The notes: generated by a model from the sequence alone, not told the origin. A stretch of 64,000 nucleotides of DNA from Paenibacillus sp. NFR01 (GCF_900111565.1 NZ_FOIK01000005.1:124001-188000); one strand, 5' to 3'. Positions 7,463-17,095 are shown, numbered from the stretch's first letter. Numbers and translations: made by a program.

Positions 7463-8500
7463 ATGGAGGTATTTAAGCGTTTTTTCGCGAATTTGACAAC
7501 CCGGCGCTTTTTGATTCTGGCGCTGATTGGATTTTTGCTTTATTTTATCCGGGACATGATGAACCTGGTGCTGTTGACCTTTTTGATCGCGTTTGTCATG
7601 AACAGCTTTCAGGTTCTGCTAAGCAAGCAGATCGGCAAAGTCATCAAGGTGAACAGCAAGATTATCATTATTATTTTGTATCTCGCGCTGATCGGCATGA
7701 TCGTGCTGGCGCTGGTCAATTATTTGCCCCGGGTGTTCTCGCAGATCCAGCAGTTGACGAACTATTTGATCAATTTGAATCCGAATGATTTTCCGCAGAA
7801 CGAAGTATTTCAATACGTATTTGATGCGCTGAAGGATTTGAATTACAAAACCTATCTCGACCACGGGATCGATTATGTATTCAAAATCAGCAACTGGGGC
7901 ACTACCTTCGTGCTGGCAACCATCCTCAGCTTCGTTTTTATTCTGGAGAAAAGCCGGATCATGAGCTTCACCGCCCGGCTGAGAGACAGCAAAATCTCCT
8001 GGTTCTATGTTGAACTGGAATATTTCGGACAGAAATTCGTCTCCTCCTTCGGCAAGGTCATTGAGGCGCAGATCCTTATCGCGCTGTGCAATACATCCTT
8101 TACGGTGATCGGGCTGTGGATTCTCGGCTTCCCGTATCTGTTCGCGTTGTCGATCATGATTTTTCTGCTCAGCCTCGTGCCGGTTGTCGGCTTCATCATT
8201 TCGCTCATTCCGCTTTGCATCATCGGTTATAACACCGGCGGCCTGGTGACACTGATTTATGTCATCGCCATGATCGCCGTGCTTCATGTGATTGAAGGCT
8301 ATCTGCTGAATCCGAAGCTGATGTCTTCCAAAATGAACCTGCCGATGTTCTACACGTTTGTCGTGCTGCTGTTCTCGGAGCATTATATCGGCGTGTGGGG
8401 CCTCATCGTCGGCATTCCGATCTTTGTCTTCTTCCTCGATATTCTGGATATCAGCCGGGATCCGGCAAAGCCGGAGCTTGCGAAGAAATCGCCTAAATAA
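7463..8500 (+). CDS. AI-2E family (PerM/YdiK-like) membrane protein
   Basis: 345 residues with about eight membrane segments: two near the N-terminus (FLILALIGFLLYFI; NLVLLTFLIAFVM), one at IIIIILYLALIGMIVLALV, then a soluble stretch (about 90-135), and a C-terminal cluster including LVPVVGFIISLIPLCIIGY and the family-typical VIEGYLLNPKLM segment. The family is named after an E. coli AI-2 exporter, but many members move other solutes, so the substrate is unknown. GGAGAGG lies just upstream of the ATG. It stands alone between two terminators. Confidence 0.88.
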   Translation: MEVFKRFFANLTTRRFLILALIGFLLYFIRDMMNLVLLTFLIAFVMNSFQVLLSKQIGKVIKVNSKIIIIILYLALIGMIVLALVNYLPRVFSQIQQLTNYLINLNPNDFPQNEVFQYVFDALKDLNYKTYLDHGIDYVFKISNWGTTFVLATILSFVFILEKSRIMSFTARLRDSKISWFYVELEYFGQKFVSSFGKVIEAQILIALCNTSFTVIGLWILGFPYLFALSIMIFLLSLVPVVGFIISLIPLCIIGYNTGGLVTLIYVIAMIAVLHVIEGYLLNPKLMSSKMNLPMFYTFVVLLFSEHYIGVWGLIVGIPIFVFFLDILDISRDPAKPELAKKSPK

Positions 8501-8508
8501 ACGAAAAA

Positions 8509-8534
8509 CCCGGCCGATAGGCCGGGCTTTTTTT
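8509..8534. terminator. Bidirectional terminator between the AI-2E-family gene and a secreted protein gene
   Basis: CCCGGCC and GGCCGGG (7 bp, GATA loop) followed by C and eight T; preceded by five A, which serve as the T tract for the minus-strand gene. Confidence 0.93.
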
Positions 8535-8542
8535 GACAATGG

Positions 8543-8932
8543 CTAGATTTGAAAAGCGGTTTTGGCGCTCGCGGTCACGACATCTCGCAGTTCAGCCGTA
8601 TAAACGGCATGCTGCTCGGCCGTAATGCTTCCCGCTGCCAGCCGCTCATTCAGCTGCCCGGCCAGCTCGGCCATTTGCAGCTCGATGACGCGCTCTAAAT
8701 TTCCGTTCTTCCCGCCGGCCATATCGGCCAGGGATTTGCCGCTGTAGAGGGCTTCATACAACTCGTCGTCAGAGTTTTGATTCAAGAGGCCCAGCAGTTC
8801 ATCCTGCTCGTCCGTATCGGGAACCGTCCATTTGATGACCGGAGCGGCAAGGACCGGCTTGGCCCAGGCGTTCCCGCCGAAGGAGACGGCGACGATCATC
8901 GTTCCAATAATAATCACTCGTTTCAGTTTCAT
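8543..8932 (-). CDS. Small secreted helical protein of unknown function
   Basis: 129 residues. The N-terminus (MKLKRVIIIGTMIVAVSFGG, then AWA) is a Sec signal peptide. The mature part has a GKSLADMAGGKNGNLERVIELQMAELAGQLNERL segment followed by AGSITAEQHAVYTAEL. This resembles the helical repeats of small secreted DUF2680-like proteins (a LADMA motif, then a helix, then SITAEQ). No catalytic residues are visible. It is a single-gene unit, convergent with the AI-2E-family gene; the function is unknown. Confidence 0.75.
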   Translation of the reverse strand: MKLKRVIIIGTMIVAVSFGGNAWAKPVLAAPVIKWTVPDTDEQDELLGLLNQNSDDELYEALYSGKSLADMAGGKNGNLERVIELQMAELAGQLNERLAAGSITAEQHAVYTAELRDVVTASAKTAFQI

Positions 8933-9186
8933 CGTTATATCCTCGTTTCGGTATGTTTTGGCGTAAAAAAAGCTTATGTTAGCGGGTGCGGGATAGGCGT
9001 ACAGGTCAACTTCCGTTATCCTGATTATAGACAGGGAAGCTGAGGGTAAGCTTAAACTGTATTTAAAATCGCCTAAAACATTCTACGTATGAATGGCTGC
9101 CGGGATGCATTTTTTTGCGGGAGCTTATCTGTGCCGGTAACGGGGCCAAGTAAAATATAAACTTCAAGCGGGAGGATGAACCGCAG

Positions 9187-9882
9187 ATGACTAAAAAAGT
9201 GCTGGTGGTCGACGACGAATCGGCCATCGTCAGCGCCATTGCCTACGCCCTGCGGCGGGAAGGCTACGAGGTGGATACCGCTGGCGACGGCGAGGAGGCG
9301 CTCCGCAAGGTGCAGTCCTTCCATCCGAACGTGATGGTGCTCGACGTCATGATGCCGAAGCTGAGCGGCTATGATGTAGCACGCAAGCTGGAGGACCGCG
9401 ACGATATCGGCATTATTCTGCTTACCGTCAAAAACGACATTGTCGATAAAATCATCGGCCTGGAGCTGGGAGCCGACGACTATATGACGAAGCCATTTGA
9501 GATCCGTGAGCTGCTCGCCCGGATCAAAGCGCTGCTGCGCCGCCTGGAGAAGCATTCGGGCGAAACGCAGCGCGGAACGCTGGATTACGGCGCGCTGAAG
9601 GTTTATCCGGACCGGCGGACGGCCGAGCTGGACGGCGAGGTGCTGGAGCTGACGCCGAAGGAATACGACCTGCTGCTCCTGCTGCTCTCCCACCCGCAGC
9701 GGGTATACACCCGCGACGAGCTGCTGGAGCAGGTATGGGATATCGGCTACGCGGGCGGCACGCGCACCGTGGACATCCATATCCAGCGGCTGCGCAAAAA
9801 GCTGGGCGAGCCGTACCAAAACGTGCTGCAGACGGTATACGGGGTCGGCTACCGTTCCGTGCCCGCCGGGGCTTCGTCATGA
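9187..9882 (+). CDS. OmpR/PhoB-family response regulator
   Basis: 231 residues. The receiver domain has acidic residues D9/D10 and phosphoacceptor D53 (VMVLDVMMPKLSG). A winged-helix DNA-binding domain of the OmpR type follows (LELTPKEYDLLLLLLSHPQRVYTRDELLEQVW, then GTRTVDIHIQRLRKKLG). GGAGGATG is 10 nt upstream of the ATG. The stop overlaps the kinase start (ATGA), so the two are a translationally coupled two-component system. The stimulus is unknown; the third gene encodes a lipoprotein that could be a sensor partner or target. Confidence 0.95.
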   Translation: MTKKVLVVDDESAIVSAIAYALRREGYEVDTAGDGEEALRKVQSFHPNVMVLDVMMPKLSGYDVARKLEDRDDIGIILLTVKNDIVDKIIGLELGADDYMTKPFEIRELLARIKALLRRLEKHSGETQRGTLDYGALKVYPDRRTAELDGEVLELTPKEYDLLLLLLSHPQRVYTRDELLEQVWDIGYAGGTRTVDIHIQRLRKKLGEPYQNVLQTVYGVGYRSVPAGASS

Positions 9883-11354
9883 AGATCAGCATCAAGCTGA
9901 AATTCAGCCTGTTTCTGGCGCTGCTCCTGATCGTCGCGGTGGGCGTGCTGAGCGAGCTCGTGCTGCGCGGCGTGGAGCGGAACCAGCGGAGCCAGATGGA
10001 AGACGATTTGGCCCGGCAGGTCAAAACCGTCAACCTGCGCGTCAAGCAGGCCTATTATACGGGCACGCGCCTCACGCCCGAGGCGTTCATGAAGCAGCGG
10101 GCCCGTGCGCTGGCCGCAGAGCTGGCCAGCTATACCGGGGTAGAAGTCGCGCTCTACGACACGGACGGGGAGCGCACGGGAATGTCGTCCGGCGAGGCAC
10201 CGGCCGGCGCTGCCGCCATTCCGCCAGCGGCCGAAGGTGCGCTGGCCTATGCGCTGGAAGGCAAGGTTGCCTACCAGACCTCCGGGGCGACGCTGCTGTA
10301 TTATGCGCCGCTGCAGGGGCCGGACCGGCAGATGGGCGTCGTGCGGCTGAGCTACTCCCTGGAGGGGCAGCGCAGCTTCCGGCATACGCTGCGCAATCTG
10401 TTCCTGCAGGTCGGCGGGGCGGTGCTGGCGATCAGCTTCGTGATCGGCTATCTCTATTTTAACCGCGCGGCTGCCGCAATCGGACGGCTGCGCAGGAGCG
10501 CGGAGGCGATCCGCCGCGGCGAATACATCGCCGCTCCGCCACTGAAGCGCCGTGACGAGCTCGGGGAACTGTCGGGCGGCATTTACTATATGAGCAAAGC
10601 GATCGAGTCGAATATCGCCGCCAAGGATGAAGAGCAGCGCAAGCTGCAGCTTGCCGTGCAGAAGCTGCAGGCGCTGGAGCAGCAGCAGAAGCAGTACATC
10701 GGCAATATCAGCCATGAATTCAAAACGCCGCTGACCTCCATTAAGGCGTATGTCGATCTGCTCGACATGTATGACGATGACCCGGGCCTGCTGGTGGAAG
10801 CAAAGCGCAATATCGCCAAGGAGACGGAACGGCTGTACGAAATGGTGGAGAAGGTGCTGCAGCTGACCGCGCTGGAGAAATACGATTTCGAATCCCAGGC
10901 CGAATGGTTCGAGGTGGCGGAGGGGCTGCGCGATGTCTGCGCACGGATGAAGGGCAAGGCCGACCGGTTCGGCCTTACCCTCACGCTGCAAACGGTGCCG
11001 GCATGGATCTGGATCGACAAGGAAAGCTTTATGCATATTTTCATCAACCTGCTGGATAATGCGATCAAATACAATACCCCGGACGGCAGCATTCATGTCG
11101 CCTGCGGCAGCGAGGCGGGCCAGGTATGGATTACCGTGCAGGACAGCGGCATCGGCATTCCGGAGGAGGCGCGGGAGAAGATTTTCGAACCGTTTTATAC
11201 GGTCAACCGCGACCGTTCCCGGGCTTCCGGCGGTACGGGCCTCGGCCTGTCGCTCGTGCATAATCTGGTCGAGAAGCAGGGGGGAAGCATAGAGCTTCAT
11301 TCGGCGGAGGGCGGAGGTTCGACATTCCGGCTGGCGTTTCCCGCGGCGGAATAA
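9879..11354 (+). CDS. HAMP-containing sensor histidine kinase
   Basis: 491 residues. Order: TM1 (FSLFLALLLIVAVGVLSELVL), an extracytoplasmic sensor of about 150 residues with an alanine-rich insert, TM2 (VGGAVLAISFVIGYLYF), HAMP, a coiled linker, HisKA with phosphoacceptor H279 (ISHEFKTPLTS), and HATPase_c with N box (NLLDNAIKYN), DSGIGI and GGTGLGLSL. The ATG at 9879 overlaps the regulator stop; a longer upstream reading frame starting at 9735 is just the alternate frame of the regulator. It phosphorylates the OmpR-type partner. Confidence 0.95.
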   Translation: MKISIKLKFSLFLALLLIVAVGVLSELVLRGVERNQRSQMEDDLARQVKTVNLRVKQAYYTGTRLTPEAFMKQRARALAAELASYTGVEVALYDTDGERTGMSSGEAPAGAAAIPPAAEGALAYALEGKVAYQTSGATLLYYAPLQGPDRQMGVVRLSYSLEGQRSFRHTLRNLFLQVGGAVLAISFVIGYLYFNRAAAAIGRLRRSAEAIRRGEYIAAPPLKRRDELGELSGGIYYMSKAIESNIAAKDEEQRKLQLAVQKLQALEQQQKQYIGNISHEFKTPLTSIKAYVDLLDMYDDDPGLLVEAKRNIAKETERLYEMVEKVLQLTALEKYDFESQAEWFEVAEGLRDVCARMKGKADRFGLTLTLQTVPAWIWIDKESFMHIFINLLDNAIKYNTPDGSIHVACGSEAGQVWITVQDSGIGIPEEAREKIFEPFYTVNRDRSRASGGTGLGLSLVHNLVEKQGGSIELHSAEGGGSTFRLAFPAAE

Positions 11355-11440
11355 ACGTTTACAAGTTGGAAACAATCGGAGACGCTTTGGAAATAGCTGG
11401 CGCTTAAGCTTAAGGCAGCAACAATGCGGGAGGAATGGAA

Positions 11441-12553
11441 ATGGCAACGGGAGCGGGAATGTGGCGCAAAGCCATGCCGGCGATGCTCGCAGCCGTGCTG
11501 GCAGGGACGCTTACGGCCTGCGGCAGCGGTGACGGAGAGCACCGGCAGGTCGTCGATAAGGCGGGTACGCAAGTCACGGTACTCGACAACGCCAATGAGT
11601 CGGTGTACACCAAATTGCAGCTGCAGGGCATCCATACGGTGGACGGCGTGCGCGGCATGGACTGGTTAAGCGAAGAGGTCGTTGCGGTGGAGAAGGAGAA
11701 CAAGGCGCTTCCGGCGGAGACCGTCGAGGGGCAGCAGCGGTACCCGCACAATCTGTATCTCCATGATCTGTCTTCGGGGGAGGAGAAACCGCTGCTTGAA
11801 GGGCAAAAGAACTACGGCTTCGGCTTGTTCTCTCCGGACAGGAAAAAGCTGTTCTACCGGGAAATGTACGAGGCGACCGGGCTGGGCTGGATTCTCAATC
11901 TTGAGACGGGTGAGCCGGTCAAGGTGTCCGAGGCGGAATTCATGACGGGTGAAGGAGGCTGGAGCGATGACAGCCACGTCATTTTTCCCGATATGGAAGG
12001 GCATATTCTCCGTGCGGATGCGGGCGGCCAAAGCGAAACCGTCACGGAAACGGGCGGCGGACTAGCCAACAATGTAGCGGCATCCGGCACGCGGATCTAT
12101 TACATCACCGGAGAGAACGGACAGCTGAACGCATATGATACCGAAACCCAAAAGACGGTGCAGCTTAAACAAAATGTTGTATGGGCCCTTCCTTCTCCGG
12201 ACGGAAGCAGGCTCGCGGTGGTGAAACGGTCCGGGCCGGGAAAAATGACGCTTGTCCTGTGCGACAGCGAAGGCGGCGAGCAGACCACGCTGGCCGAAGG
12301 CCAGCAAATCTTCGGCACCGGCTGGTCGCCGGACGGCTCGATGCTTGCTTACAGCGTAACCGACGGGACGGCGGATACGGAGCAGGTGTTTATCACGGAA
12401 GTAGAGTCGGGTGAGCAAACCCCCGTTCTGGATGACGTCCATCTGGCCGATCCGCTGCGCTGGTCGCCGTCGGGGAAGAAGTTGTTTGCCTCCACCGGCG
12501 TGATGGCGGAGAGCGGCTATCAATCGAAACTTTACATCATTACATTGTCCTAA
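11441..12553 (+). CDS. Lipoprotein with TolB-like beta-propeller repeats
   Basis: 370 residues. The lipobox LTAC at about residue 24 follows a short signal (AMPAMLAAVLAGTLTAC). The mature protein is built of propeller blades with recurring SPDGS/SPDRK/SPSGKK motifs (FSPDRKKLF, PSPDGSRLAVV, WSPDGSMLAY, WSPSGKKLF), like TolB. The ATG at 11441 is chosen over one at 11435 because GGGAGG (11428-11433) would touch the earlier codon. It lies 86 nt after the kinase gene in the same direction and may act as an extracellular binding partner of the sensor; this is inference. Confidence 0.82.
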   Translation: MATGAGMWRKAMPAMLAAVLAGTLTACGSGDGEHRQVVDKAGTQVTVLDNANESVYTKLQLQGIHTVDGVRGMDWLSEEVVAVEKENKALPAETVEGQQRYPHNLYLHDLSSGEEKPLLEGQKNYGFGLFSPDRKKLFYREMYEATGLGWILNLETGEPVKVSEAEFMTGEGGWSDDSHVIFPDMEGHILRADAGGQSETVTETGGGLANNVAASGTRIYYITGENGQLNAYDTETQKTVQLKQNVVWALPSPDGSRLAVVKRSGPGKMTLVLCDSEGGEQTTLAEGQQIFGTGWSPDGSMLAYSVTDGTADTEQVFITEVESGEQTPVLDDVHLADPLRWSPSGKKLFASTGVMAESGYQSKLYIITLS

Positions 12554-12591
12554 CTATAGAAAGACAAGCAAAATCAATTTCGGCGTATAGA

Positions 12592-12625
12592 GAAGGGCTT
12601 CGGATTACCGGAGGCCTTCTTTTTG
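12592..12625 (+). terminator. Intrinsic terminator after the two-component/lipoprotein cluster
   Basis: 12-bp stem with one mismatch (GAAGGGCTTCGG paired with CCGGAGGCCTTC, ATTA loop) followed by TTTTT. Confidence 0.9.
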
Positions 12626-12764
12626 TTGCCAAGCAGCTTATGCGGAAGGTACCCCGGGAACCGGCGGTCTGATCTATTTATTTGGGCGTAATAATATGAT
12701 ATATTTGAGAAAATTGCATGAAAAAACGTTATCATGCTAGAAAAAGGTTATTTGTGAACGGGGT

Positions 12765-14870
12765 ATGCAGATGAGAAACAACATGAAATTTCTACAAAGC
12801 CTGCAGCATGCATATTCATCCTTTACGGGTTTAAACATCATGATTACGGATCAGGATGATCACCGATTAACCGAACCTTCGGGCCGGCTGGAGATCGTGA
12901 ATCTCTTGCTTGGCTATCAGCAGAGATCCACGGAGGATTCCATCCTCATGATTCTGGACAAGGTCAAAGCGATTCAAAACCCTACCGTATACGAAACCGC
13001 TACCGGATTTAAACTGTTGGTTGCTCCTGTCAAAATTAAAAAGAACACGGTTTGTTACATCTTGGCAGGAGTCTTGGTGGATGCAAGCAACATAGGCTTG
13101 ATTCAGAATATGGTACATCAGCACCTGCCTTCCTCCGAATGGGGCGCATGGGAACGATCCCTGGAGGAGGTTCCCGGATACACCCGGGAGCGGGTCGAGA
13201 TTCTCCTTGAGCGTCTCGAAGAGCTGGCGGAATTTACGGGCGTTCTGCTTGAACAGGGCCGCGCCAATGATAAGCATGCCCACCGGGTTCAATTGCTTAA
13301 TCTGGCGCATCTCATGGATTCAGGGGACCCGAACTGGCTGCAGGGCATTCTGGGCATCTTTGCCCGCGTCATGGAATTGGAGTTTGCCGGGTTTGCCTGC
13401 AACATAACGAAGGAGGAACAATTCACGGTTCTGGAGACCATCGGTTTGGAAGGAGAGGCGACGTTACAAGGAGCTTCTTTTTTTGTTGGCGAAGGCTTTC
13501 TGGGCCAGGTAGGCCTATCCCGGCAGATGGGATACTGGGAGAGGTCGGATCGCGACCCGCGGGTGTCTTTTTTTAACCAAAGAGGAATTGAGCCCCGGGT
13601 CCTGATCTGCTATCCGATAAAATACCAGGAGCATTTTTTCGGACTGCTGTTTGGCGGAGATTCATCCATATCGGGGCTATCGGAAGAACTGGCTGACATG
13701 GGAGCGCTTCTGGTGAATCATTTGGCCGCCAGTTTTTACAGCTTGGAGAATGAGGCCGCCGACGAACGTCGGAAGATGCGGATGAAGGCGTTTGAGCAGA
13801 TGGCGCAGGGCGTATTGAAGGTGAAAAGCGTGGACGGCTTTTTTCAAATGATCATGGATACGATGCAGATGACCCTCCAGACCTCCTTCGCATGCATGGT
13901 ACTGATCAATGAGGCGGACGAAAAAAAGACCTTCTGTGCTTCATCCTACCCTTCGAGGGCAGATGCCTCTGCCTATACGGCGAATGTGGAATCTGTGTAC
14001 TTCAAGGAAGGAAGCACAGGGTTCGGTGTTCTCCATAAGCCGGTATCCCGGATGTGGGAAGGGCTGGAGCTGCTGGAATTCCCTCTGATGATCGGTACGA
14101 AATTGCGTGGCGTATTCGGGGTCTGCATGAACGGCCAGGTAGAATACAAAGAGGAATATATGCCCCTGCTAAATTCAGTCAATCCGATTGTGGCAACCAA
14201 ACTTATGCTGGGCGAGCAGGAGAGATCGTCCGCAGCGGGCGCGGTCATGCTCCTGCATCAGGCGATGCAGGTATGGCAGCCGCAGGCGTACCACAAATCG
14301 CAGAAAGTGAAGGAGCTCGCCCAAGATTTCCTGAAAATTATCGGCGGGGCTCATCCGGATGTGGAACATATCGGACAGGCCGGTTTGCTGTCGGATTATG
14401 ACCCCGAGATCTTGGCTTCATGGCTGGGTGACATTCCCGTTGTGGGCCTGCTCAAGGATACCCGGCGGATCGAATCCGGAGAAGGCTATTCCGACGGCAC
14501 GGGAATAAGCTCCTATTCTCTTACGGCGAAAGCACTGTTTATGGTCCTATCGTATTTCGAGCACGGCAAAAAGGAAGGCGGATTGGCATGGCCTGCCTCG
14601 CTGGAGGACCCGATTAAGCAGGCATTCGAGGATTTTTTGGCCTCCCGGAAGGAAGCCGGGACGCAGCGTGAGCCGGCGAACCGGGAACGTTTAACGCCCA
14701 GGGAAGAAGAAATATTGCGTCTGGTCGTGCAGGGCTTCAACAATTCCGAAATTTCGGAGAAACTGTTCATCAGCTCGCATACGGTCAAGAACCATATCAC
14801 GAAAATCTATGAGAAACTGGGCGTTAACAGCCGCGCCCAAGCCATCTCCAAGATGTATCGAACAATTTAA
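12765..14870 (+). CDS. Multi-domain LuxR-type regulator (PocR-like, two GAF, degenerate HD-GYP-like, HTH)
   Basis: 701 residues. The N-terminal 130 residues (SLQHAYSSFTGLNIMITDQD) resemble a PocR-type sensory domain. Two GAF-like domains follow (about 190-330 and 340-480). A helical region at 486-635 keeps the spacing of an HD-GYP domain but with LLSDYDP where LLHDIGK is expected (near 541) and SDGTGIS where DGTGYP is expected (near 575). The last 65 residues are a LuxR HTH (LTPREEEILRLVVQG, SHTVKNHITKIYEKLGV). No receiver domain and no PP2C are present. It ends 200 nt before the chemosensory operon and may regulate it. It is probably a ligand-sensing transcription factor; the ligand is unknown. 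Confidence 0.75.
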   Translation: MQMRNNMKFLQSLQHAYSSFTGLNIMITDQDDHRLTEPSGRLEIVNLLLGYQQRSTEDSILMILDKVKAIQNPTVYETATGFKLLVAPVKIKKNTVCYILAGVLVDASNIGLIQNMVHQHLPSSEWGAWERSLEEVPGYTRERVEILLERLEELAEFTGVLLEQGRANDKHAHRVQLLNLAHLMDSGDPNWLQGILGIFARVMELEFAGFACNITKEEQFTVLETIGLEGEATLQGASFFVGEGFLGQVGLSRQMGYWERSDRDPRVSFFNQRGIEPRVLICYPIKYQEHFFGLLFGGDSSISGLSEELADMGALLVNHLAASFYSLENEAADERRKMRMKAFEQMAQGVLKVKSVDGFFQMIMDTMQMTLQTSFACMVLINEADEKKTFCASSYPSRADASAYTANVESVYFKEGSTGFGVLHKPVSRMWEGLELLEFPLMIGTKLRGVFGVCMNGQVEYKEEYMPLLNSVNPIVATKLMLGEQERSSAAGAVMLLHQAMQVWQPQAYHKSQKVKELAQDFLKIIGGAHPDVEHIGQAGLLSDYDPEILASWLGDIPVVGLLKDTRRIESGEGYSDGTGISSYSLTAKALFMVLSYFEHGKKEGGLAWPASLEDPIKQAFEDFLASRKEAGTQREPANRERLTPREEEILRLVVQGFNNSEISEKLFISSHTVKNHITKIYEKLGVNSRAQAISKMYRTI

Positions 14871-14884
14871 CCGGTCCTACACCG

Positions 14885-14923
14885 AAACGCTAGATTCCGC
14901 AATTGCGGTCTAGCGTTTTTTTT
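14885..14923 (+). terminator. Terminator after the LuxR-type regulator
   Basis: AAACGCTAGA/TCTAGCGTTT outer stem plus CCGC/GCGG inner stem with AATT loop, followed by eight T. The next operon therefore needs its own promoter in 14924-15070, where no convincing SigA or SigD site was identified. Confidence 0.93.
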
Positions 14924-15082
14924 GCGTCTATTCTACAGGAAGACCTTCCTATTTAACCAGCGGAAAATACTAGAAAAACAGGAGGGGGTGGTGATAGGCA
15001 GAAAGACCTTCTTGCTTACATAATAAGGGAGAACTAAAGGAAAGCACATTTAATATAAACCCAAATTTAAGGAGTGCTTCGC

Positions 15083-16654
15083 TTGAAACTAAACATTCGG
15101 AAAAAACTATTAGGAAGTTTTTTGGTCGTTGTAGCGCTGCTGGTATTCATCAGTATCCTTTCGGTCAATAAAATGGGCCAAATGAACAGCAGCTCAGAGA
15201 AAATGCGCGACATCGCCCTACCCGGCGTGGTGAACATGGAGGGCATAAGAACAAACCTGCTCAAGCTCCGTGGCGACTTGATGAAACTCATTCTGGAAAC
15301 GCAGGAAAGCGAAATGCAAAAAATTGAACAAGCCATCAAAGAAGACCAGGCCAAAATTACCGAAAATATAAAGGCTTACGAGGAACTGAAGTTGACCGCC
15401 GAACAAAAGGCATCGCTGGAGGTTATTAAGGAAAACGTCAAAAATTATAACGCCATTGTTCCGCAAACGATTGAATATGGCCTGAACAACGATATTCAAA
15501 ATGGCTATAAGATGCTCCTGCAAAGTCTTCCCGATCTGCAATCGGCACTGGATACCGCGAACCAGGCGGCTATTAGTGCCATTGACGGGGCAAACACCAA
15601 TGTGGACACCATCCTGCGCAGTTATAAATCGGGCAGCACGACAATTCTCATCTTTGCTGCGGTTGCCGTAGGTATTGCGGTGGCGCTTGCGCTGTTCATC
15701 TCCCAATCCATCGTGAAATCCGCTTCCAAGCTGGTGAGACTGATGTCGCTGATCTCCGAGGGCGACCTCAGGGAGACCGTCACCATCCATAGCCGGGATG
15801 AATTCGGCAAGCTTGCCGACGCGGCGAATCTCACGATCCTTAGCCTCAAGAAACTGATCGGCCAAACGATGGAATCGGCGCAAAGCGTGGCGGCTTCCTC
15901 ACAGGAAATTTCGGCGACGGCCGAGGAAATCGCCAACGGCAGCCAATCCCAAGCCCAAGCCGCGCAGAACATCAATCAGCTGACCCAGGACCTGGTGAGG
16001 GGAATCGACGAGGTTGCCCGAAATGCCGAGCAGGTGTCGGAGCTCTCCATCCAGGCCAGACAGGGTGCCGAAGAGGGAAGAAAAGCTGTGAGAGAATCCA
16101 GCCTGGGCATGGGGAAATTGTCCGAGAAGATCGGCATTCTGGAGCAGGATTCGCATAAAATCGGAGAGATTATCGAAGTCATCGATGAAATCGCCGAACA
16201 AACCAATCTCCTTGCTTTAAATGCCGCCATTGAAGCTGCCCGTGCCGGAGAGCAGGGCCGAGGATTTGCCGTTGTCGCGGACGAGGTCCGGAAGCTTGCG
16301 GAACGCAGCGGCGAGGCCACCAAACAGATTGCCCACATTATCCGGGGCATGCAGCAAAACACGATCTTAAGCGTCGAAGCCGTGAGCGAAGCATCCATCC
16401 TGTCGGATAAGACGGAAGTCCTTATCGAGGGAATCGTCTCCCGCGTAAACGAGACCACGCAGCAAATTACAAGCATCGCCGCGGCTTGCGAGGAGCAGGC
16501 GGCGCAATCGAGCGAGGTGCTGTTCTCCATCGAGGCTGTGGCGGCAGGGAGCCAGGAATCGGCGGCAGCAGCCGAAGAAACGGCAGCTTCGACGCAAATT
16601 CTGGCTAAGCTGGCGGATGAGCTGAATAACTCGGTGTCTGCCTTTAAATTATGA
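15083..16654 (+). CDS. Methyl-accepting chemotaxis protein
   Basis: 523 residues. TM1 (LLGSFLVVVALLVFISILSV), a four-helix-bundle extracytoplasmic domain (about 35-180), TM2 (TTILIFAAVAVGIAVALALFI), HAMP, then the cytoplasmic signalling domain with the hairpin tip EQTNLLALNAAIEAARAGEQGRGFAVVADEVRKLA. The TTG at 15083 is the likely start because AAGGAG (15069-15074) is 8 nt upstream and overlaps the earlier GTG at 15074. It heads an operon with cheW and cheA, so it probably forms a dedicated array rather than feeding the flagellar system. Confidence 0.93.
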   Translation: MKLNIRKKLLGSFLVVVALLVFISILSVNKMGQMNSSSEKMRDIALPGVVNMEGIRTNLLKLRGDLMKLILETQESEMQKIEQAIKEDQAKITENIKAYEELKLTAEQKASLEVIKENVKNYNAIVPQTIEYGLNNDIQNGYKMLLQSLPDLQSALDTANQAAISAIDGANTNVDTILRSYKSGSTTILIFAAVAVGIAVALALFISQSIVKSASKLVRLMSLISEGDLRETVTIHSRDEFGKLADAANLTILSLKKLIGQTMESAQSVAASSQEISATAEEIANGSQSQAQAAQNINQLTQDLVRGIDEVARNAEQVSELSIQARQGAEEGRKAVRESSLGMGKLSEKIGILEQDSHKIGEIIEVIDEIAEQTNLLALNAAIEAARAGEQGRGFAVVADEVRKLAERSGEATKQIAHIIRGMQQNTILSVEAVSEASILSDKTEVLIEGIVSRVNETTQQITSIAAACEEQAAQSSEVLFSIEAVAAGSQESAAAAEETAASTQILAKLADELNNSVSAFKL

Positions 16655-16666
16655 GGAGGAATTCCT

Positions 16667-17095
16667 ATGGTGGCCTCGGCCTCTGAGCAGTACATTGTCT
16701 CCCGGCTTGGAGGGGATCGGCATGCGTTCAATATCCGCGATATCGAAGAAATCATCAAGATGGAGCATATCACGGATGTTCCCAACACCAAGCCGTACAT
16801 TAAGGGCGTTATCAATCTGAGAGGAAGAATTGTGCCGGTTGTCAGCATGTGCCAAAGAATCGGCATCCCGGAAACGCCTGCAGGAAGATCCGCGCGGATC
16901 ATTGTCGCGCGCCATCAAAATGAAGTTACAGGAATTATCGTGGATGCCGTGGAAAAGGTGACCTCTTTCCAGGAAATCCAACCCCCGCTGGAATCCGGTG
17001 AAACGCTAGGACTGCAGTATATGGACGGGATCGGCAATGGGCCGGACGGCTTGGTCGGCATCTTGAACATCCATCGGCTGCTGACGGAAGGGTAA
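16667..17095 (+). CDS. cheW: CheW-like coupling protein
   Basis: 142 residues, one CheW domain (SRLGGDRHAFNIRDIEEIIKM; KGVINLRGRIVPVVSM; IIVARHQNEVTGIIVDAVEKV). It links chemoreceptor tips to the P5 domain of CheA at the membrane. It is 12 nt downstream of the receptor gene, with GAGGAGG upstream of the ATG, and 23 nt before cheA. Together with the CheW domains in the neighbouring CheA there are three CheW modules in this operon. Confidence 0.94.
   Translation: MVASASEQYIVSRLGGDRHAFNIRDIEEIIKMEHITDVPNTKPYIKGVINLRGRIVPVVSMCQRIGIPETPAGRSARIIVARHQNEVTGIIVDAVEKVTSFQEIQPPLESGETLGLQYMDGIGNGPDGLVGILNIHRLLTEG

Noticed and set aside
9849..11447. 532-codon antisense frame opposite the sensor kinase
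   Set aside because: Shadow of the kinase gene; no start signals, no recognisable motifs.
14924..15070. SigD-type (flagellar) promoter before the chemoreceptor gene
   Set aside because: Looked for TAAA-N15-GCCGATAA-like sequence; only TAAA near 15038 with no acceptable -10 was found.
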